This document shows positions 8,104 to 16,835 of a stretch of DNA of 64,000 nt, in pieces. The notes under the pieces are model-generated. The model saw only the letters and a program-made list of their open reading frames with translations, was not told where the DNA came from and did not search any database. The stretch is from Bradyrhizobium sp. BR13661 (lineage in GTDB: Bacteria; Pseudomonadota; Alphaproteobacteria; Rhizobiales; Xanthobacteraceae): NCBI RefSeq assembly GCF_029892425.1, contig NZ_JARXWB010000002.1, positions 310,001 through 374,000 of the forward strand. The letters run 5' to 3'. The stretch's first letter is position 1. The number at the start of each line of letters is the position of its first letter. Both the position numbers and the translations under genes were made by a program.

Positions 8104-8892
8104 ATGACCCAACTCGATCATCAGGTTCATTCCATCGGCCCGGAGGTTGCGGGCTCACGCATTTTCAAGTTCATCGCCTTTCTTTACGGAATTGCGGCGT
8201 ATCTCGTGTTCTTCGTTACGATTGTCTACGCGATCGGCTTCGTGATGGGGCTCGTGGTACCGAAGACCATCGATACCGGAGCCGACACGCCGGCCGCTGA
8301 GGCCGTGATCATCAATCTGCTGCTGATGGCGCTGTTCGCCGTTCAACATAGCGTGATGGCACGCCAGCACTTCAAGGCGTGGTGGACGCAATTCGTACCC
8401 AAGCCGGTCGAGCGCTCGACCTATGTGCTGTTCGCGAGCCTGTCATTGCTCCTCCTGTTCTGGCAGTGGCGTCCGTTGCCGTCGGTCGTATGGGACGTCG
8501 CCAATCCGGATCTTGCCGTGACGCTGGTCACGCTGTCGTTCGCGGGCTGGATCCTCGTGTTCACCTCGACCTTCATCATCAATCATTTCGAATTGTTCGG
8601 ATTGCATCAGGTGACCAACCATCTCGTCGGCAAGGAGGTCGCGCCGCCGCGGTTCAAGACGCCGCTGCTCTACAAGTTCGTCCGTCATCCGATCTATCTC
8701 GGCTTCATCATCGCCTTCTGGGCGGCGCCGACCATGACCGCTGGCCATCTGCTGTTCGCAGCCGTAACCACGGCTTACATCTTCGTCGGCATCGCGTTGG
8801 AGGAGCACGATCTCATCGATCTCTTCGGCGACGAATACCGGCAATACAAACAACGGGTGTCGATGCTTATTCCCTGGCGCCGGTCAGTCTAG
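8104..8892 (+). CDS. mddA: Methanethiol S-methyltransferase-like membrane protein (MddA/NnrU family)
   Basis: This 262-residue integral membrane protein has about six hydrophobic segments. It carries the NnrU/MddA/isoprenylcysteine-methyltransferase hallmark: FAVQHSVMARQ (about residue 80), then LYKFVRHPIYLGFI (about 195), then ALEEHDLIDLFGDEYRQY near the C-terminus, which form the S-adenosylmethionine pocket. MddA proteins convert methanethiol to dimethyl sulphide, and a Bradyrhizobium member is the reference for the family. The exact substrate here is inferred. It is divergent from winged-helix regulator 1, with the 22-bp direct repeats between them, and is followed by a GFA-family gene. 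Confidence 0.78.
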   Translation: MTQLDHQVHSIGPEVAGSRIFKFIAFLYGIAAYLVFFVTIVYAIGFVMGLVVPKTIDTGADTPAAEAVIINLLLMALFAVQHSVMARQHFKAWWTQFVPKPVERSTYVLFASLSLLLLFWQWRPLPSVVWDVANPDLAVTLVTLSFAGWILVFTSTFIINHFELFGLHQVTNHLVGKEVAPPRFKTPLLYKFVRHPIYLGFIIAFWAAPTMTAGHLLFAAVTTAYIFVGIALEEHDLIDLFGDEYRQYKQRVSMLIPWRRSV

Positions 8893-9008
8893 CCGTTGTG
8901 TCTGTCGCCGCGCGTCCGCCGAACGGAGGACGCGGGCCGGACTTCATTTTAAACGCAAGAGTTCCAACGCAAGAATTTCCATCACAATCGATCTCAGGAG
9001 AAAACAAG

Positions 9009-9431
9009 ATGAAACATGTCGGACACTGCTTCTGCGGCGCGGTCACCATCGAGGTCACGGGCGCGCCGGAGGCGATGGGCTACTGCCATTGCCGGTCCTG
9101 CCGGTCGTGGTCCGGCGGGCCGGTGAACGCTTTCAGCCTGTGGAAGCCTGAAGCCGTGCGCATCACCGAAGGCGCGCAGAACGTCGAGACCTTCGCCAAG
9201 ACGCCGCTCAGCCAGCGCAAATATTGCAGGACGTGCGGCGGTCATCTCATGACCAATCATCCGCCGCTCGATCTGATCGACGTGTTCACGGCGACCATCC
9301 CCACACTTGCCTTCACGCCCGGCGTCCACGTCAACTATTCCGAGACGGTGCTGCCGATGCGCGATGGCCTGCCCAAGCTGAAGGATTTTCCCGCCGAGTT
9401 CGGCGGCAGCGGCGAGATGATGCAGGACTAG
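9009..9431 (+). CDS. GFA (glutathione-dependent formaldehyde-activating enzyme-like) family protein
   Basis: This 140-residue zinc-binding protein is of the GFA/CENP-V type. Cys pairs CFC (residues 7-9) and CHCRSC (26-31), plus CRTC further on, are the zinc ligands of this beta-tent fold. Members include Gfa, which binds S-hydroxymethylglutathione, but most are uncharacterised. The start is supported by AGGAG just upstream. It lies 116 bp after the MddA-like gene on the same strand. A link to one-carbon or sulphur metabolism is possible but not shown. Confidence 0.85.
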   Translation: MKHVGHCFCGAVTIEVTGAPEAMGYCHCRSCRSWSGGPVNAFSLWKPEAVRITEGAQNVETFAKTPLSQRKYCRTCGGHLMTNHPPLDLIDVFTATIPTLAFTPGVHVNYSETVLPMRDGLPKLKDFPAEFGGSGEMMQD

Positions 9432-9439
9432 GAGAGTTC

Positions 9440-9473
9440 ATCTCCCTTTCCCTGCAAGCGGGGAGAGGGAGAT
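9440..9473. terminator. Hairpin between convergent genes, likely bidirectional terminator
   Basis: ATCTCCCTTTCCC (9440-9452) pairs with GGGGAGAGGGAGAT (9460-9473), giving a 13-bp stem with one wobble pair. It sits in the 45-bp space between two convergent genes. No long T tract follows on either strand. It resembles half of the family A repeat unit. Confidence 0.5.
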
Positions 9474-9476
9474 CGT

Positions 9477-11036
9477 TCACCTCATCCCCGCGCGCCGAAA
9501 TCCTTCGAGATAATGCGCGCGGTCCTCCTGGCGCAGCATCGGCAATTCCTGCGCGAGCCAGGCGAGTGAAATGCCGGGCTGGGCGCGGCGTAATCCCTCC
9601 AGCGCGGAAGCGGCAAGTGCGGGATCGCCGAGCATGCCGGCGGCCGCCGTCAGTACGCGATGCGCGCCAACGAAATCGGCGCGCTGCCGCATCGATTCCC
9701 GCGCCATGTGCACGGCGTCCTCGTAATTGTGGCCGATGAACTGGGCATAGCCCGCAACACCGCAATAGACCGCCGCGAGTGGATCCCTCGGGCTGAGCTG
9801 CAGCGCGCGGCGTGCCGCGGCATCGCCGTCCTGCCATCGCCCGGTGTAACACAGGGTGACGCCGTGGGAGGCGTGCGCCATCGCGAAGTTCGGATTGAGC
9901 GCCAGCGACAGCTCGAATTCCGCCAGCGCATCGTCGAAGCGGCGGCGGAACAGATAAGTGTAGGCGAGCCCGTGATGGGCCCAGGCATCGTCGCGATCGG
10001 CCGCCACCGCGGCGAGCGCCGCGGCTTCCGCGACGGGGACGGTCGCGCCCATATCGGCCCAGCCCATATGCGCGCCGAAGATGTGGCTAGTCGCGAGCAG
10101 ACCGAGCGCCTTGCCGTAGGCGGGATCAATCGCGATCGCCTGCTCGAGCAGCGCCTGCGCCGACGCATTGTCCTCGCGCGTGATGCGCCAGTAATGCGAC
10201 AGCGCGCGCATCACGAAGTCCCAGGCATCGAGGCTGCCCGGCAGCTTCTGCTGCGCGCGAAAATTTTCCGCGGCGTAAAGCTGCGGCTCGATCGCGGCGA
10301 CGATGGCGTCGGTGATCTCGTCCTGCACGGCAAAGATGTCGGCGAGCTCGCGGTCGTAGCGCTCGGCCCAGAGATGACCGCCGGTCGAGACGTCGTTGAG
10401 CTGGGCGGAGATGCGGACGCGGCCACCGCTTCGCCGCACGCTGCCCTCGAGCACGTAACGCACGCCGAGCTCGCGCGCGACCTCGTTGAGATGCACGGCC
10501 CGGCCCTTGTAGACGAAGGACGAGTTGCGGGCGACGACGAAGAACCAGCGTAGTTTCGACAACGCGGTGATGATGTCTTCGCTGATGCCGTCGGAGAAAT
10601 AGTCCTGATCGCGGTCACCGCTCATATTGGTGAAGGGCAGCACGGCAATCGCCGGACGGTCGGGTAGCGCAGGCGTCGCGTGCGACGCCCTGACGCTGCC
10701 GCGCGCTTCCACGGTCGCGCCTCCGGACTTGGTCTCGACGTTGCCGACGAAGCGAAAGCCTTTTCGCGAAATGGTGCGGATCAGCGATTGGTTCGCGCCG
10801 CTGTCGCCGATCGCCTTGCGCGCGGCGTTGATCCGGCTGGCCAAGGTCGATTCGGAGACGCTGCGGCCGTGCCAGATCTTGTCGATCAGCTCGTGCTTGC
10901 TGACGACCCGGTCGCGGTTCTCCATGAGGTGGACCACGAGGTCGAAAACCTGCGGTTCCACGGCAACGGGAACCTGCTCGCGGCTCAGTTCGCGCAAGTC
11001 GGTGTCGAGAAGGTGGTCCCGGAACAGAAACTGCAC
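9477..11036 (-). CDS. Winged-helix/TolB-like/TPR transcriptional regulator (paralogue 2)
   Basis: This 519-residue protein has the same domain order as the regulator at 6420-7970: an OmpR-type winged helix (PQVFDLVVHLM, SRINAARKAIGD, ISRKGFRFVG), the TolB-like block (IAVLPFTNMSGDRDQDYFS, ISEDIITALSKLRWF), then TPRs ending HYLEGFRRAGM. The TolB-like block is the most conserved part between the two. The start is a GTG at 11036. Upstream DNA shares TCAGGC (11064-11069) and AAATCAA (11077-11083) with the direct repeat of paralogue 1. The pair encloses the MddA-like and GFA genes, which suggests a duplicated regulator around a small regulon. Confidence 0.85.
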   Translation of the reverse strand: MQFLFRDHLLDTDLRELSREQVPVAVEPQVFDLVVHLMENRDRVVSKHELIDKIWHGRSVSESTLASRINAARKAIGDSGANQSLIRTISRKGFRFVGNVETKSGGATVEARGSVRASHATPALPDRPAIAVLPFTNMSGDRDQDYFSDGISEDIITALSKLRWFFVVARNSSFVYKGRAVHLNEVARELGVRYVLEGSVRRSGGRVRISAQLNDVSTGGHLWAERYDRELADIFAVQDEITDAIVAAIEPQLYAAENFRAQQKLPGSLDAWDFVMRALSHYWRITREDNASAQALLEQAIAIDPAYGKALGLLATSHIFGAHMGWADMGATVPVAEAAALAAVAADRDDAWAHHGLAYTYLFRRRFDDALAEFELSLALNPNFAMAHASHGVTLCYTGRWQDGDAAARRALQLSPRDPLAAVYCGVAGYAQFIGHNYEDAVHMARESMRQRADFVGAHRVLTAAAGMLGDPALAASALEGLRRAQPGISLAWLAQELPMLRQEDRAHYLEGFRRAGMR

Positions 11037-11348
11037 GTCGAAAACTCGGACCTCACGGCGACTTCAGGCAATGATGAAATCAAAATGGGATTTCGGCTTG
11101 AAGCCTGTGAGTCCGCCCGGAGGTCGATCCGGTTCACCGCAACGGCCGGATGGCTGCTATGTCATTTGCGCGGAGGAATACAACTCGAATTAGAAATCGG
11201 TCGAGGTGGCGGCGCACAATCTCCACGTGGTCGTTCTGGCTTTCGCCAACCCGACATTGGTGCGTGCCGACCGGTGAATGTCCATTGCCGAACACCGCCG
11301 CCCGCGTAAACTGCCTCACACACAACAACAGCCACAAAAGAAACGCCC
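11037..11348. other. 312-bp divergent intergenic region
   Basis: This is the shared upstream region of regulator paralogue 2 (minus) and the lyase gene (plus). It holds the TCAGGC and AAATCAA words shared with the repeat at 7977-8020, and a short inverted repeat GAAATC...GATTTC (about 11076-11094). No convincing -35/-10 pair or gene was seen. Confidence 0.5.
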
Positions 11349-12710
11349 ATGCCCTCCTTTTCCGCCTCCACCACCGTGCTCGATTCAATGCTGTTCCGCG
11401 ATGCCTTCGGCACGCCGGCGATGCGTGAGGTGTTTTCCGATGTCGCGCTGGTCGCGCGCTACGCGGAGGTCGAGGTGGCGCTGGCGAGGGCGGAGGCGCG
11501 ATGCGGTGTGATTCCGCGGGAGGCCGCCGATGAGATTGCGGCGCGGACCGACGTCACATCGCTCGACTTCGATCTGTTGCGACAGGAGACCGATATCGTC
11601 GGCTATCCCATCTTGCCCCTGGTGCATCAGATGGTGAAGCAATGCGGCGAGGCCGGTCGCTACGTGCATTGGGGCGCGACCACGCAGGACATCATGGACA
11701 CCGCCGTGGTGCTGCAACTGCGCGCCGGCTTCGAGATCATCGAGCGCGATATCGCGGAGCTGCGAAAAATCCTCGCCGATCTTTCGCGGCGCCATCGCGA
11801 CACGCCGATGGCCGGCCGCACCCATCTCCAGCAGGCGCTGCCGGTGACGTTCGGCTACAAGACCGCGATCTGGCTTGCGATGTTCGATCGCCACGCCGAG
11901 CGTCTGGTTCAACTGAAGCCGCGCGTCCTGGTCGGGCAATTCGCCGGTGCGGCCGGCACACTGGCCTCGCTCGGCGACAAGGGGTTCGAGGTGCAGGAGG
12001 CGCTCTGTGCCGAGCTGAAGCTCGGCGTTCCCGCCTCGACCTGGCACGTCGCGCGCGACGGCTTTGCCGAAGCGGTGAATTTCCTTGCGCTCGTCACCGG
12101 TTCGCTCGGCAAGATCGCGCTCGACATCATGATCATGGCCTCGACAGAGTTCGCCGAGGTCTACGAGCCCTTCGTCAAGGGCCGCGGAGCCTCCTCGACC
12201 ATGCCGCAGAAGCGCAATCCGATCTCCTCGGAGCTGATGCTCGCAGCGTCCAAGGCCGTTCGCCAGCAGGCTGGCCTGATGCTGGACGCCATGGTGCAGG
12301 ATTTCGAGCGCGCCACAGGTCCCTGGCACGCCGAATGGATGGCGATTCCCGAAAGCTTCGTGCTGACCGCAGGCGCGCTGCACCAGGCGAAGTTCGCGCT
12401 CGCCGGCCTCATCGTGGACGAGACGAAGATGAACGATAACCTCGCCCTTAGTCGTGGTCTGATTGTGGCCGAAGCGGTCATGATGGGGCTCGCGCCGCAG
12501 CTTGGCCGGCAGGATGCGCACGACGTGGTTTACGACGCCTGCAGGCTCGCCAACGAGAAGGGCCTGACGCTTGCCGATGCGCTCTCGTCCGACAGCCGCG
12601 TCTCGAGCCGGATCGATCGCGTCACGATCGAGGCCCTGACTTCACCGAAAAATTACCTCGGCCTTGCGCCCGAAATGGTCGACCGGGTGCTGAAATCGGC
12701 AACGCGTTGA
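11349..12710 (+). CDS. Lyase of the adenylosuccinate lyase / carboxymuconate cycloisomerase (PcaB-like) family
   Basis: This 453-residue enzyme belongs to the fumarase/aspartase superfamily. It shows the three conserved regions: HWGATTQDIMDT (about residues 104-115), GRTHLQQALPVTFG (about 156-169), and the signature loop GASSTMPQKRNP (about 279-290), whose serine is the catalytic base. The overall match is closest to 3-carboxy-cis,cis-muconate cycloisomerase-like proteins, which act on beta-ketoadipate or related dicarboxylates. No other pca genes are nearby, so the substrate is open. The ATG at 11349 is preceded only by a weak AAAGAAA. The aminopeptidase gene follows 112 bp later on the same strand. 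Confidence 0.82.
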   Translation: MPSFSASTTVLDSMLFRDAFGTPAMREVFSDVALVARYAEVEVALARAEARCGVIPREAADEIAARTDVTSLDFDLLRQETDIVGYPILPLVHQMVKQCGEAGRYVHWGATTQDIMDTAVVLQLRAGFEIIERDIAELRKILADLSRRHRDTPMAGRTHLQQALPVTFGYKTAIWLAMFDRHAERLVQLKPRVLVGQFAGAAGTLASLGDKGFEVQEALCAELKLGVPASTWHVARDGFAEAVNFLALVTGSLGKIALDIMIMASTEFAEVYEPFVKGRGASSTMPQKRNPISSELMLAASKAVRQQAGLMLDAMVQDFERATGPWHAEWMAIPESFVLTAGALHQAKFALAGLIVDETKMNDNLALSRGLIVAEAVMMGLAPQLGRQDAHDVVYDACRLANEKGLTLADALSSDSRVSSRIDRVTIEALTSPKNYLGLAPEMVDRVLKSATR

Positions 12711-12822
12711 AAACCAAACTGCGTGAAATTGCGTATCTTTCAGGTCTTGCAAGAGGCTCGCACACTTGTGTCTCGTGATGCTAGGCTTAGATTGAATGAG
12801 AGATTCCGACAGAGGGCCCGGC

Positions 12823-14079
12823 ATGACCGATCAACGCAATTCCGCCACTTCCATCGATCCCGTGAAGCTCGACCGGCTGGCCGAGGTGGCGGTGAAGGTG
12901 GGACTGGGCTTGCGGCCGGGACAGGACCTGCTCTTGACGGCGCCCGCGATCGCATTGCCGCTGGTGCGCCGGATCGCCGCGCACGCCTACAAGGCCGGCG
13001 CCGGTATCGTGACGCCGATCCTCTCCGACGAGGAGATGACACTGGCGCGCTATCGCTACGGCCACGACAACAGTTTCGATCGCGCCGCCAACTGGCTCTA
13101 CGAGGGCATGGCCAAGGCGTTCTCCGAGAACACCGCGCGTCTTGCCATTGTCGGCGACAATCCGATGCTGCTGTCGGAAGAGGATCCGTCCAAGGTCGCG
13201 CGCGCCAGCAAGGCGAATTCCATGGCCTATCAGCCGGCGCTGGAAAAGATCGTCAATTTCGACACCAACTGGAACATCATCGCCTATCCGAGCCCGTCCT
13301 GGGCCAAGCAGGTCTTCCCGAACGATTCGGAAGACGTCGCGATCGGCAAGCTCGCGGATGCGATCTTTGCGGCGTCTCGCGTCGACCGTGGGGATGCGAT
13401 TTCGAATTGGGCGAGCCACAATGCGGTCTTGCGCGAGCGCACCAACTGGCTCAACGGCCTGCGTTTCCGCGCGCTGCAATATTCGGGTCCCGGCACCGAC
13501 CTCACCATCGGGCTTGCGGACGGCCACGAGTGGGAAGGTGGGGCCTCGTCCGCCAAGAACGGCATCAGCTGCAACGCCAACATCCCGACCGAAGAGGTCT
13601 TCACCACGCCGCATTGCCGGCGGGTCTATGGCCATGTCGTGAGTTCGAAGCCGCTGTCCTACCAGGGCACGCTGATCGACAACATTGCGGTGCGTTTCGA
13701 GGACGGCAAGATCGTCGACGCCAAGGCCTCGCGCGGAGCGGAAGTGCTGAACAAGGTGCTCGACACCGACGAGGGCGCACGTCGCCTCGGCGAGGTGGCG
13801 CTGGTGCCGCATTCCTCGCCGATCTCGCAGAGCGGGCTGTTGTTCTACAACACGCTGTTCGACGAGAATGCGGCGTCGCACATCGCGCTCGGCCAATGCT
13901 ATTCGAAGTGCTTCGTCAACGGCGCTCAGCTCACGCCGCAGCAGATCGCCGCGCAAGGCGGCAACCAGAGCCTGATCCATATCGACTGGATGATCGGCTC
14001 GGCCGAGACCGACATCGACGGCATCCTGGCCGACGGCAGCAAGGTGCCGGTATTCCGCAAGGGCGAGTGGGCGAAGTAA
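12823..14079 (+). CDS. M29-family aminopeptidase
   Basis: This 418-residue metallo-aminopeptidase belongs to peptidase family M29 (thermophilic aminopeptidase T/AmpS/PepS type) and probably acts in the cytoplasm on small peptides. It has the N-terminal GLRPGQDLLLTAP segment. The metal-site motifs of the family are visible: PTEEVFTTP (about 260), a His near LVPHSSPIS (about 331), LFYNTLFDENAASHIALGQ, and HIDWMIGS with the final acidic residues. The length fits the family. ATG 12823 is preferred over one 27 bases earlier because AGAGG lies seven bases before it. Confidence 0.88.
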   Translation: MTDQRNSATSIDPVKLDRLAEVAVKVGLGLRPGQDLLLTAPAIALPLVRRIAAHAYKAGAGIVTPILSDEEMTLARYRYGHDNSFDRAANWLYEGMAKAFSENTARLAIVGDNPMLLSEEDPSKVARASKANSMAYQPALEKIVNFDTNWNIIAYPSPSWAKQVFPNDSEDVAIGKLADAIFAASRVDRGDAISNWASHNAVLRERTNWLNGLRFRALQYSGPGTDLTIGLADGHEWEGGASSAKNGISCNANIPTEEVFTTPHCRRVYGHVVSSKPLSYQGTLIDNIAVRFEDGKIVDAKASRGAEVLNKVLDTDEGARRLGEVALVPHSSPISQSGLLFYNTLFDENAASHIALGQCYSKCFVNGAQLTPQQIAAQGGNQSLIHIDWMIGSAETDIDGILADGSKVPVFRKGEWAK

Positions 14080-14090
14080 GCTCGCTACTC

Positions 14091-14170
14091 GTCATGCCCG
14101 GGCTTGTCCCGGGCATCCACGTTCTTCGTTCGGCAAGGCGTGGATGGCCGGGACAAGCCCGGCCATGACG
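14091..14170. repeat. Dispersed inverted repeat (family B)
   Basis: GTCATGCCCGGGCTTGTCCC at the left end is mirrored at the right end by GGGACAAGCCCGGCCATGAC, with ATCCACG...CGTGGAT inside. The 80-bp unit lies between two convergent genes. A second copy is at 16713-16798. It is probably a non-autonomous dispersed palindrome that can act as a transcription stop. Confidence 0.85.
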
Positions 14171-14211
14171 GGCGTGAACACTTCGGGTCTCATCGCTAGG
14201 GTCAAGCGCTT

Positions 14212-14766
14212 TCACGCCGCCGCGTTGCGCAGCATCGGGTTGTTGTCGATGCTGAAGCGGTTGAACAGCGTCGTGAACGGGCTGCCGTCGGTGGCCCGCA
14301 CGATGGCGTCAGAGGCTGCAACGGCCTCGTAGAGCGCGCCGACCGGATCATCTGCCTCCGGCAGGCCGAGCGCAGCACGGATTTCCTCTCGCGCCTCGTT
14401 GACGTCGTCCTCGTCCTCGAGTGTCGCTTCAAGCGCATCTACGGCACGCCGCATCTCCTGGAGGTCGCCGCCGGCCGAGAATTTGAGGATGTCGAGCCAA
14501 TAGGGGCGGGCCACGACGAGCTGGATGAATGCCTCGAAACTTGCGGCGATGATGCCCGCGCGACCTTCCGATGAGACGTAGAGCACGTTCAGCGACGGCA
14601 GCAGCACGAAGGCGCCGCCAGAGCCGTCACTTCCGATCTGCCGGGGGTCTTCGACGCCGTCGATCGTGAACCAGAGCTCCTCGTCCGGTGCAAACGAGAT
14701 GTCGAGGCTGCCGAGCCAGGCGACGACCTCGCCCTGGGCTGCCAGAACCTCCGGGGTCAGGGGCAT
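14212..14766 (-). CDS. Hypothetical protein, possibly SUKH/SMI1-like
   Basis: This 184-residue acidic, soluble protein has no signal peptide or membrane helix. FVLLPSLNVLYVSSEGRAGIIA followed by FEAFIQLVVARPYWLDILKFS (about residues 52-97) resembles the core of SUKH/SMI1-type domains, which often act in immunity to toxins, but the match is weak. The rest is a Glu/Asp-rich helical linker (LEDEDDVNEAREE). The ATG at 14766 is the first in the frame. No toxin gene was seen next to it. The assignment should be treated as unknown. Confidence 0.6.
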   Translation of the reverse strand: MPLTPEVLAAQGEVVAWLGSLDISFAPDEELWFTIDGVEDPRQIGSDGSGGAFVLLPSLNVLYVSSEGRAGIIAASFEAFIQLVVARPYWLDILKFSAGGDLQEMRRAVDALEATLEDEDDVNEAREEIRAALGLPEADDPVGALYEAVAASDAIVRATDGSPFTTLFNRFSIDNNPMLRNAAA

Positions 14767-15002
14767 CGATGGGGTCCTTCTCAGTCATTCCGCCGCACTT
14801 TGTCGCACCCCGGAAAAGATGGGTTCATGTGCGCGAATTTGCAGGGGAATCGCGGCGTTATCAGCTTCGCGTCTGCAACTTGCGGTGGATTTTGGGTGCC
14901 TGCGTAAGAAAGAATTAAAAACCCGCTACTAGCGTTCCGACATCTTTCGAAACAATCCGGGCCTGGACCCGGCCATATTTGTTATATCTCCTGGGGAAGC
15001 AG

Positions 15003-15458
15003 ATGTCGCGCGCATTAATTGAAATCGGGAGTTGTAATGCGGATCTGGAGCTGCGGCCGATCGAGCCGGCCTGGATCATCGAGGGCAACCCCGTCTCGCG
15101 CTCGCACATTCTCTCCACCAGCTCGGACGGCACCGCCTCGACCATCATCTGGTCCTGCACCGAAGGCCGCTTCAACTGGTACTATGATTTCGACGAGACG
15201 ATCATGATCCTGGAAGGATCGATCGTACTGGAGAGCGACGGCATGCCGCCGAAGCGCTACGGCGTCGGCGATGTCATCTTCTTCCGCGATGGCGCGCATG
15301 CCAAATGGCATGTCGAAGGCCACGTCAAGAAGATCGCGTTCTGCCGCAAGACCAACCCGGCTGTCATCGGCTTCATGATCCGCGTCGTCAACAAGCTGAA
15401 GCGGATGTTCTTCTCGGCCGGCGAGCGCCGTCCCGCGACCCTGATGGGGGCCGGCTAA
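15003..15458 (+). CDS. Cupin-domain protein (DUF861/EutQ-like)
   Basis: This 151-residue protein has a single cupin beta-barrel. FDETIMILEGSIVLESDG (about residues 65-82) and YGVGDVIFFRDGAHAKWHV (about 89-107) are the two conserved cupin boxes of the DUF861 type, which bind a small ligand, sometimes without a metal. The C-terminal 35 residues are basic and hydrophobic. The start at 15003 follows GGGGAAG at ideal spacing; a TTG 24 bases upstream is less likely. A good terminator follows. The function is unknown. Confidence 0.78.
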   Translation: MSRALIEIGSCNADLELRPIEPAWIIEGNPVSRSHILSTSSDGTASTIIWSCTEGRFNWYYDFDETIMILEGSIVLESDGMPPKRYGVGDVIFFRDGAHAKWHVEGHVKKIAFCRKTNPAVIGFMIRVVNKLKRMFFSAGERRPATLMGAG

Positions 15459-15496
15459 TCCTTTTTACGGGCGCTTCCCAGCGGCCACGAGGGAAG

Positions 15497-15529
15497 AGGG
15501 GGCGGGATCAACATCCCGGCCCCTCTTTT
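15497..15529 (+). terminator. Rho-independent terminator after the cupin gene
   Basis: AGGGGG-CGGGAT (15497-15508) pairs with ATCCCGGCCCCT (15513-15524) with one bulge. A four-base loop and the run TCTTTT follow the usual layout. It lies between convergent genes. Confidence 0.75.
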
Positions 15530-15533
15530 CGTG

Positions 15534-16586
15534 TTATGATGGCAGCTCAAGCCGGTAGAATTCGGTCGCGGTCTGCGAGAACAGCGCCGTCTTCTCGGCG
15601 TCGCTCATCGGTGCCGCGATGCGCTTGAAGGCGTTGAAGATCACCTGATAGCTGCACTGGCCCTTGTCCGGCGGAAAATTGCTTTCGAACATCGCGCGCT
15701 GCGGCCCGAACGCCTCGATGCAGGTCTCGACATAAGGCTTCCACGCAGCGGCAAGCTCCTCCGATGACGGCGGCCTGTCGCGCAGATGGAAGTCGTAGCC
15801 GAGTAGGCACATCGCGAGCCCGCCGAGCTTCACCACCACGTTCTCGCAACGAGCGATCTCCAGGATCGAGGCGCGCCACTGCGCGAACACCTCTTCGCGC
15901 CGTCCTGCAAAGCGTCCGACACCGGCCGGCCCGCCACAATGATCGAGCACGATTTTGGTGTCGGGGAAGGCGCGCGCGAGCTCGGTCAGCTCGCCGATCT
16001 GCGGATGAAACAGCCACGCATCGAAGCTGAGGTTCAGCGGCGCGAGGCAGGCAAACCCCTTGCGGAAGGTTGGATCCTGCAACAGTCCCTTCGGCCGGTT
16101 CGCATACATGCCGGCGACGACAGGGTCCTGGTCCCAGGCTGACGAATGCCGGATGCCGCGGAAGCGGCCGTTGCCGGCGGCGATCTCCGCCTCCAGCACC
16201 GGCTTGGCCGCATCGCCTAGCAGCAGGTTCACATGGCTGACGATCCCGGCGCAGATCGCAGCCTTGCCATATCCGCCGCTCGCACTCATCGCGGCAACGC
16301 CGTTGGCAAACTCGACCTCGCCGACGGGGCGGAATGCCTCGGGCCCCTGCGCGCGGTACATCGAGCGGCAATCGACATAAACGGTGGCGATGATGTTGTG
16401 GCCGGAGGCGATGTCGGCGGCCATCTCCTCGATCAGGTAGCGATGGCCACGATTCCAGAGATGGTGATGCGGATCGACGATCGGCCTGAGGGGATCGATG
16501 ATGTCTTCGTGGTGTTGCGCGAGCCATTCCTCGCGCGGCTCGACGAAGAGCCCGCTGGTGTTGGCGGGAAGACCGCTTGCAGCCAT
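15534..16586 (-). CDS. Amidohydrolase family 2 (TIM-barrel metal-dependent hydrolase)
   Basis: This 350-residue cytoplasmic TIM-barrel hydrolase belongs to Amidohydro_2 (COG3618-like). The metal-binding IVDPHHHLW lies at about residues 35-43. FRGIRHSSAWDQD follows mid-protein, then KIVLDHCGGPAG (about 213), and FESNFPPDK near the end provides the late acidic residue. Relatives include lactonases and decarboxylases; the substrate is not predictable. GGGAGCG precedes the ATG at 16586. It is convergent with the cupin gene, sharing the terminator hairpin. Confidence 0.87.
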   Translation of the reverse strand: MAASGLPANTSGLFVEPREEWLAQHHEDIIDPLRPIVDPHHHLWNRGHRYLIEEMAADIASGHNIIATVYVDCRSMYRAQGPEAFRPVGEVEFANGVAAMSASGGYGKAAICAGIVSHVNLLLGDAAKPVLEAEIAAGNGRFRGIRHSSAWDQDPVVAGMYANRPKGLLQDPTFRKGFACLAPLNLSFDAWLFHPQIGELTELARAFPDTKIVLDHCGGPAGVGRFAGRREEVFAQWRASILEIARCENVVVKLGGLAMCLLGYDFHLRDRPPSSEELAAAWKPYVETCIEAFGPQRAMFESNFPPDKGQCSYQVIFNAFKRIAAPMSDAEKTALFSQTATEFYRLELPS

Positions 16587-16712
16587 CGAAATTCGCTCCC
16601 TTATGTTTTTTGTGGTGGGAGCTTAGCAGTTCGTCTCGTCATGCAGCAGCGCGCCCTACGCAACCGCGCCCGCCGCCGCGAGCAGACCGTGTATCAAGTG
16701 TTCCAAGAGGTC

Positions 16713-16798
16713 GTCATGCCCGGGCTTGTCCCGGGCCTCCACGTTCTTTGCGGCTATAAAGAAGGCCGTGGATGGCCGGGACAAGCCCGGCCATGACG
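16713..16798. repeat. Dispersed inverted repeat (family B, second copy)
   Basis: It has the same ends as the copy at 14091-14170 (GTCATGCCCGGGCTTGTCCC and its near mirror). The centre differs and contains a nested TTCTTT...AAAGAA hairpin. It lies between two minus-strand genes. Confidence 0.85.
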
Positions 16799-16835
16799 CT
16801 GTGGAAGCTTTGGCGCTCGTATCAGGAACTGCGCG

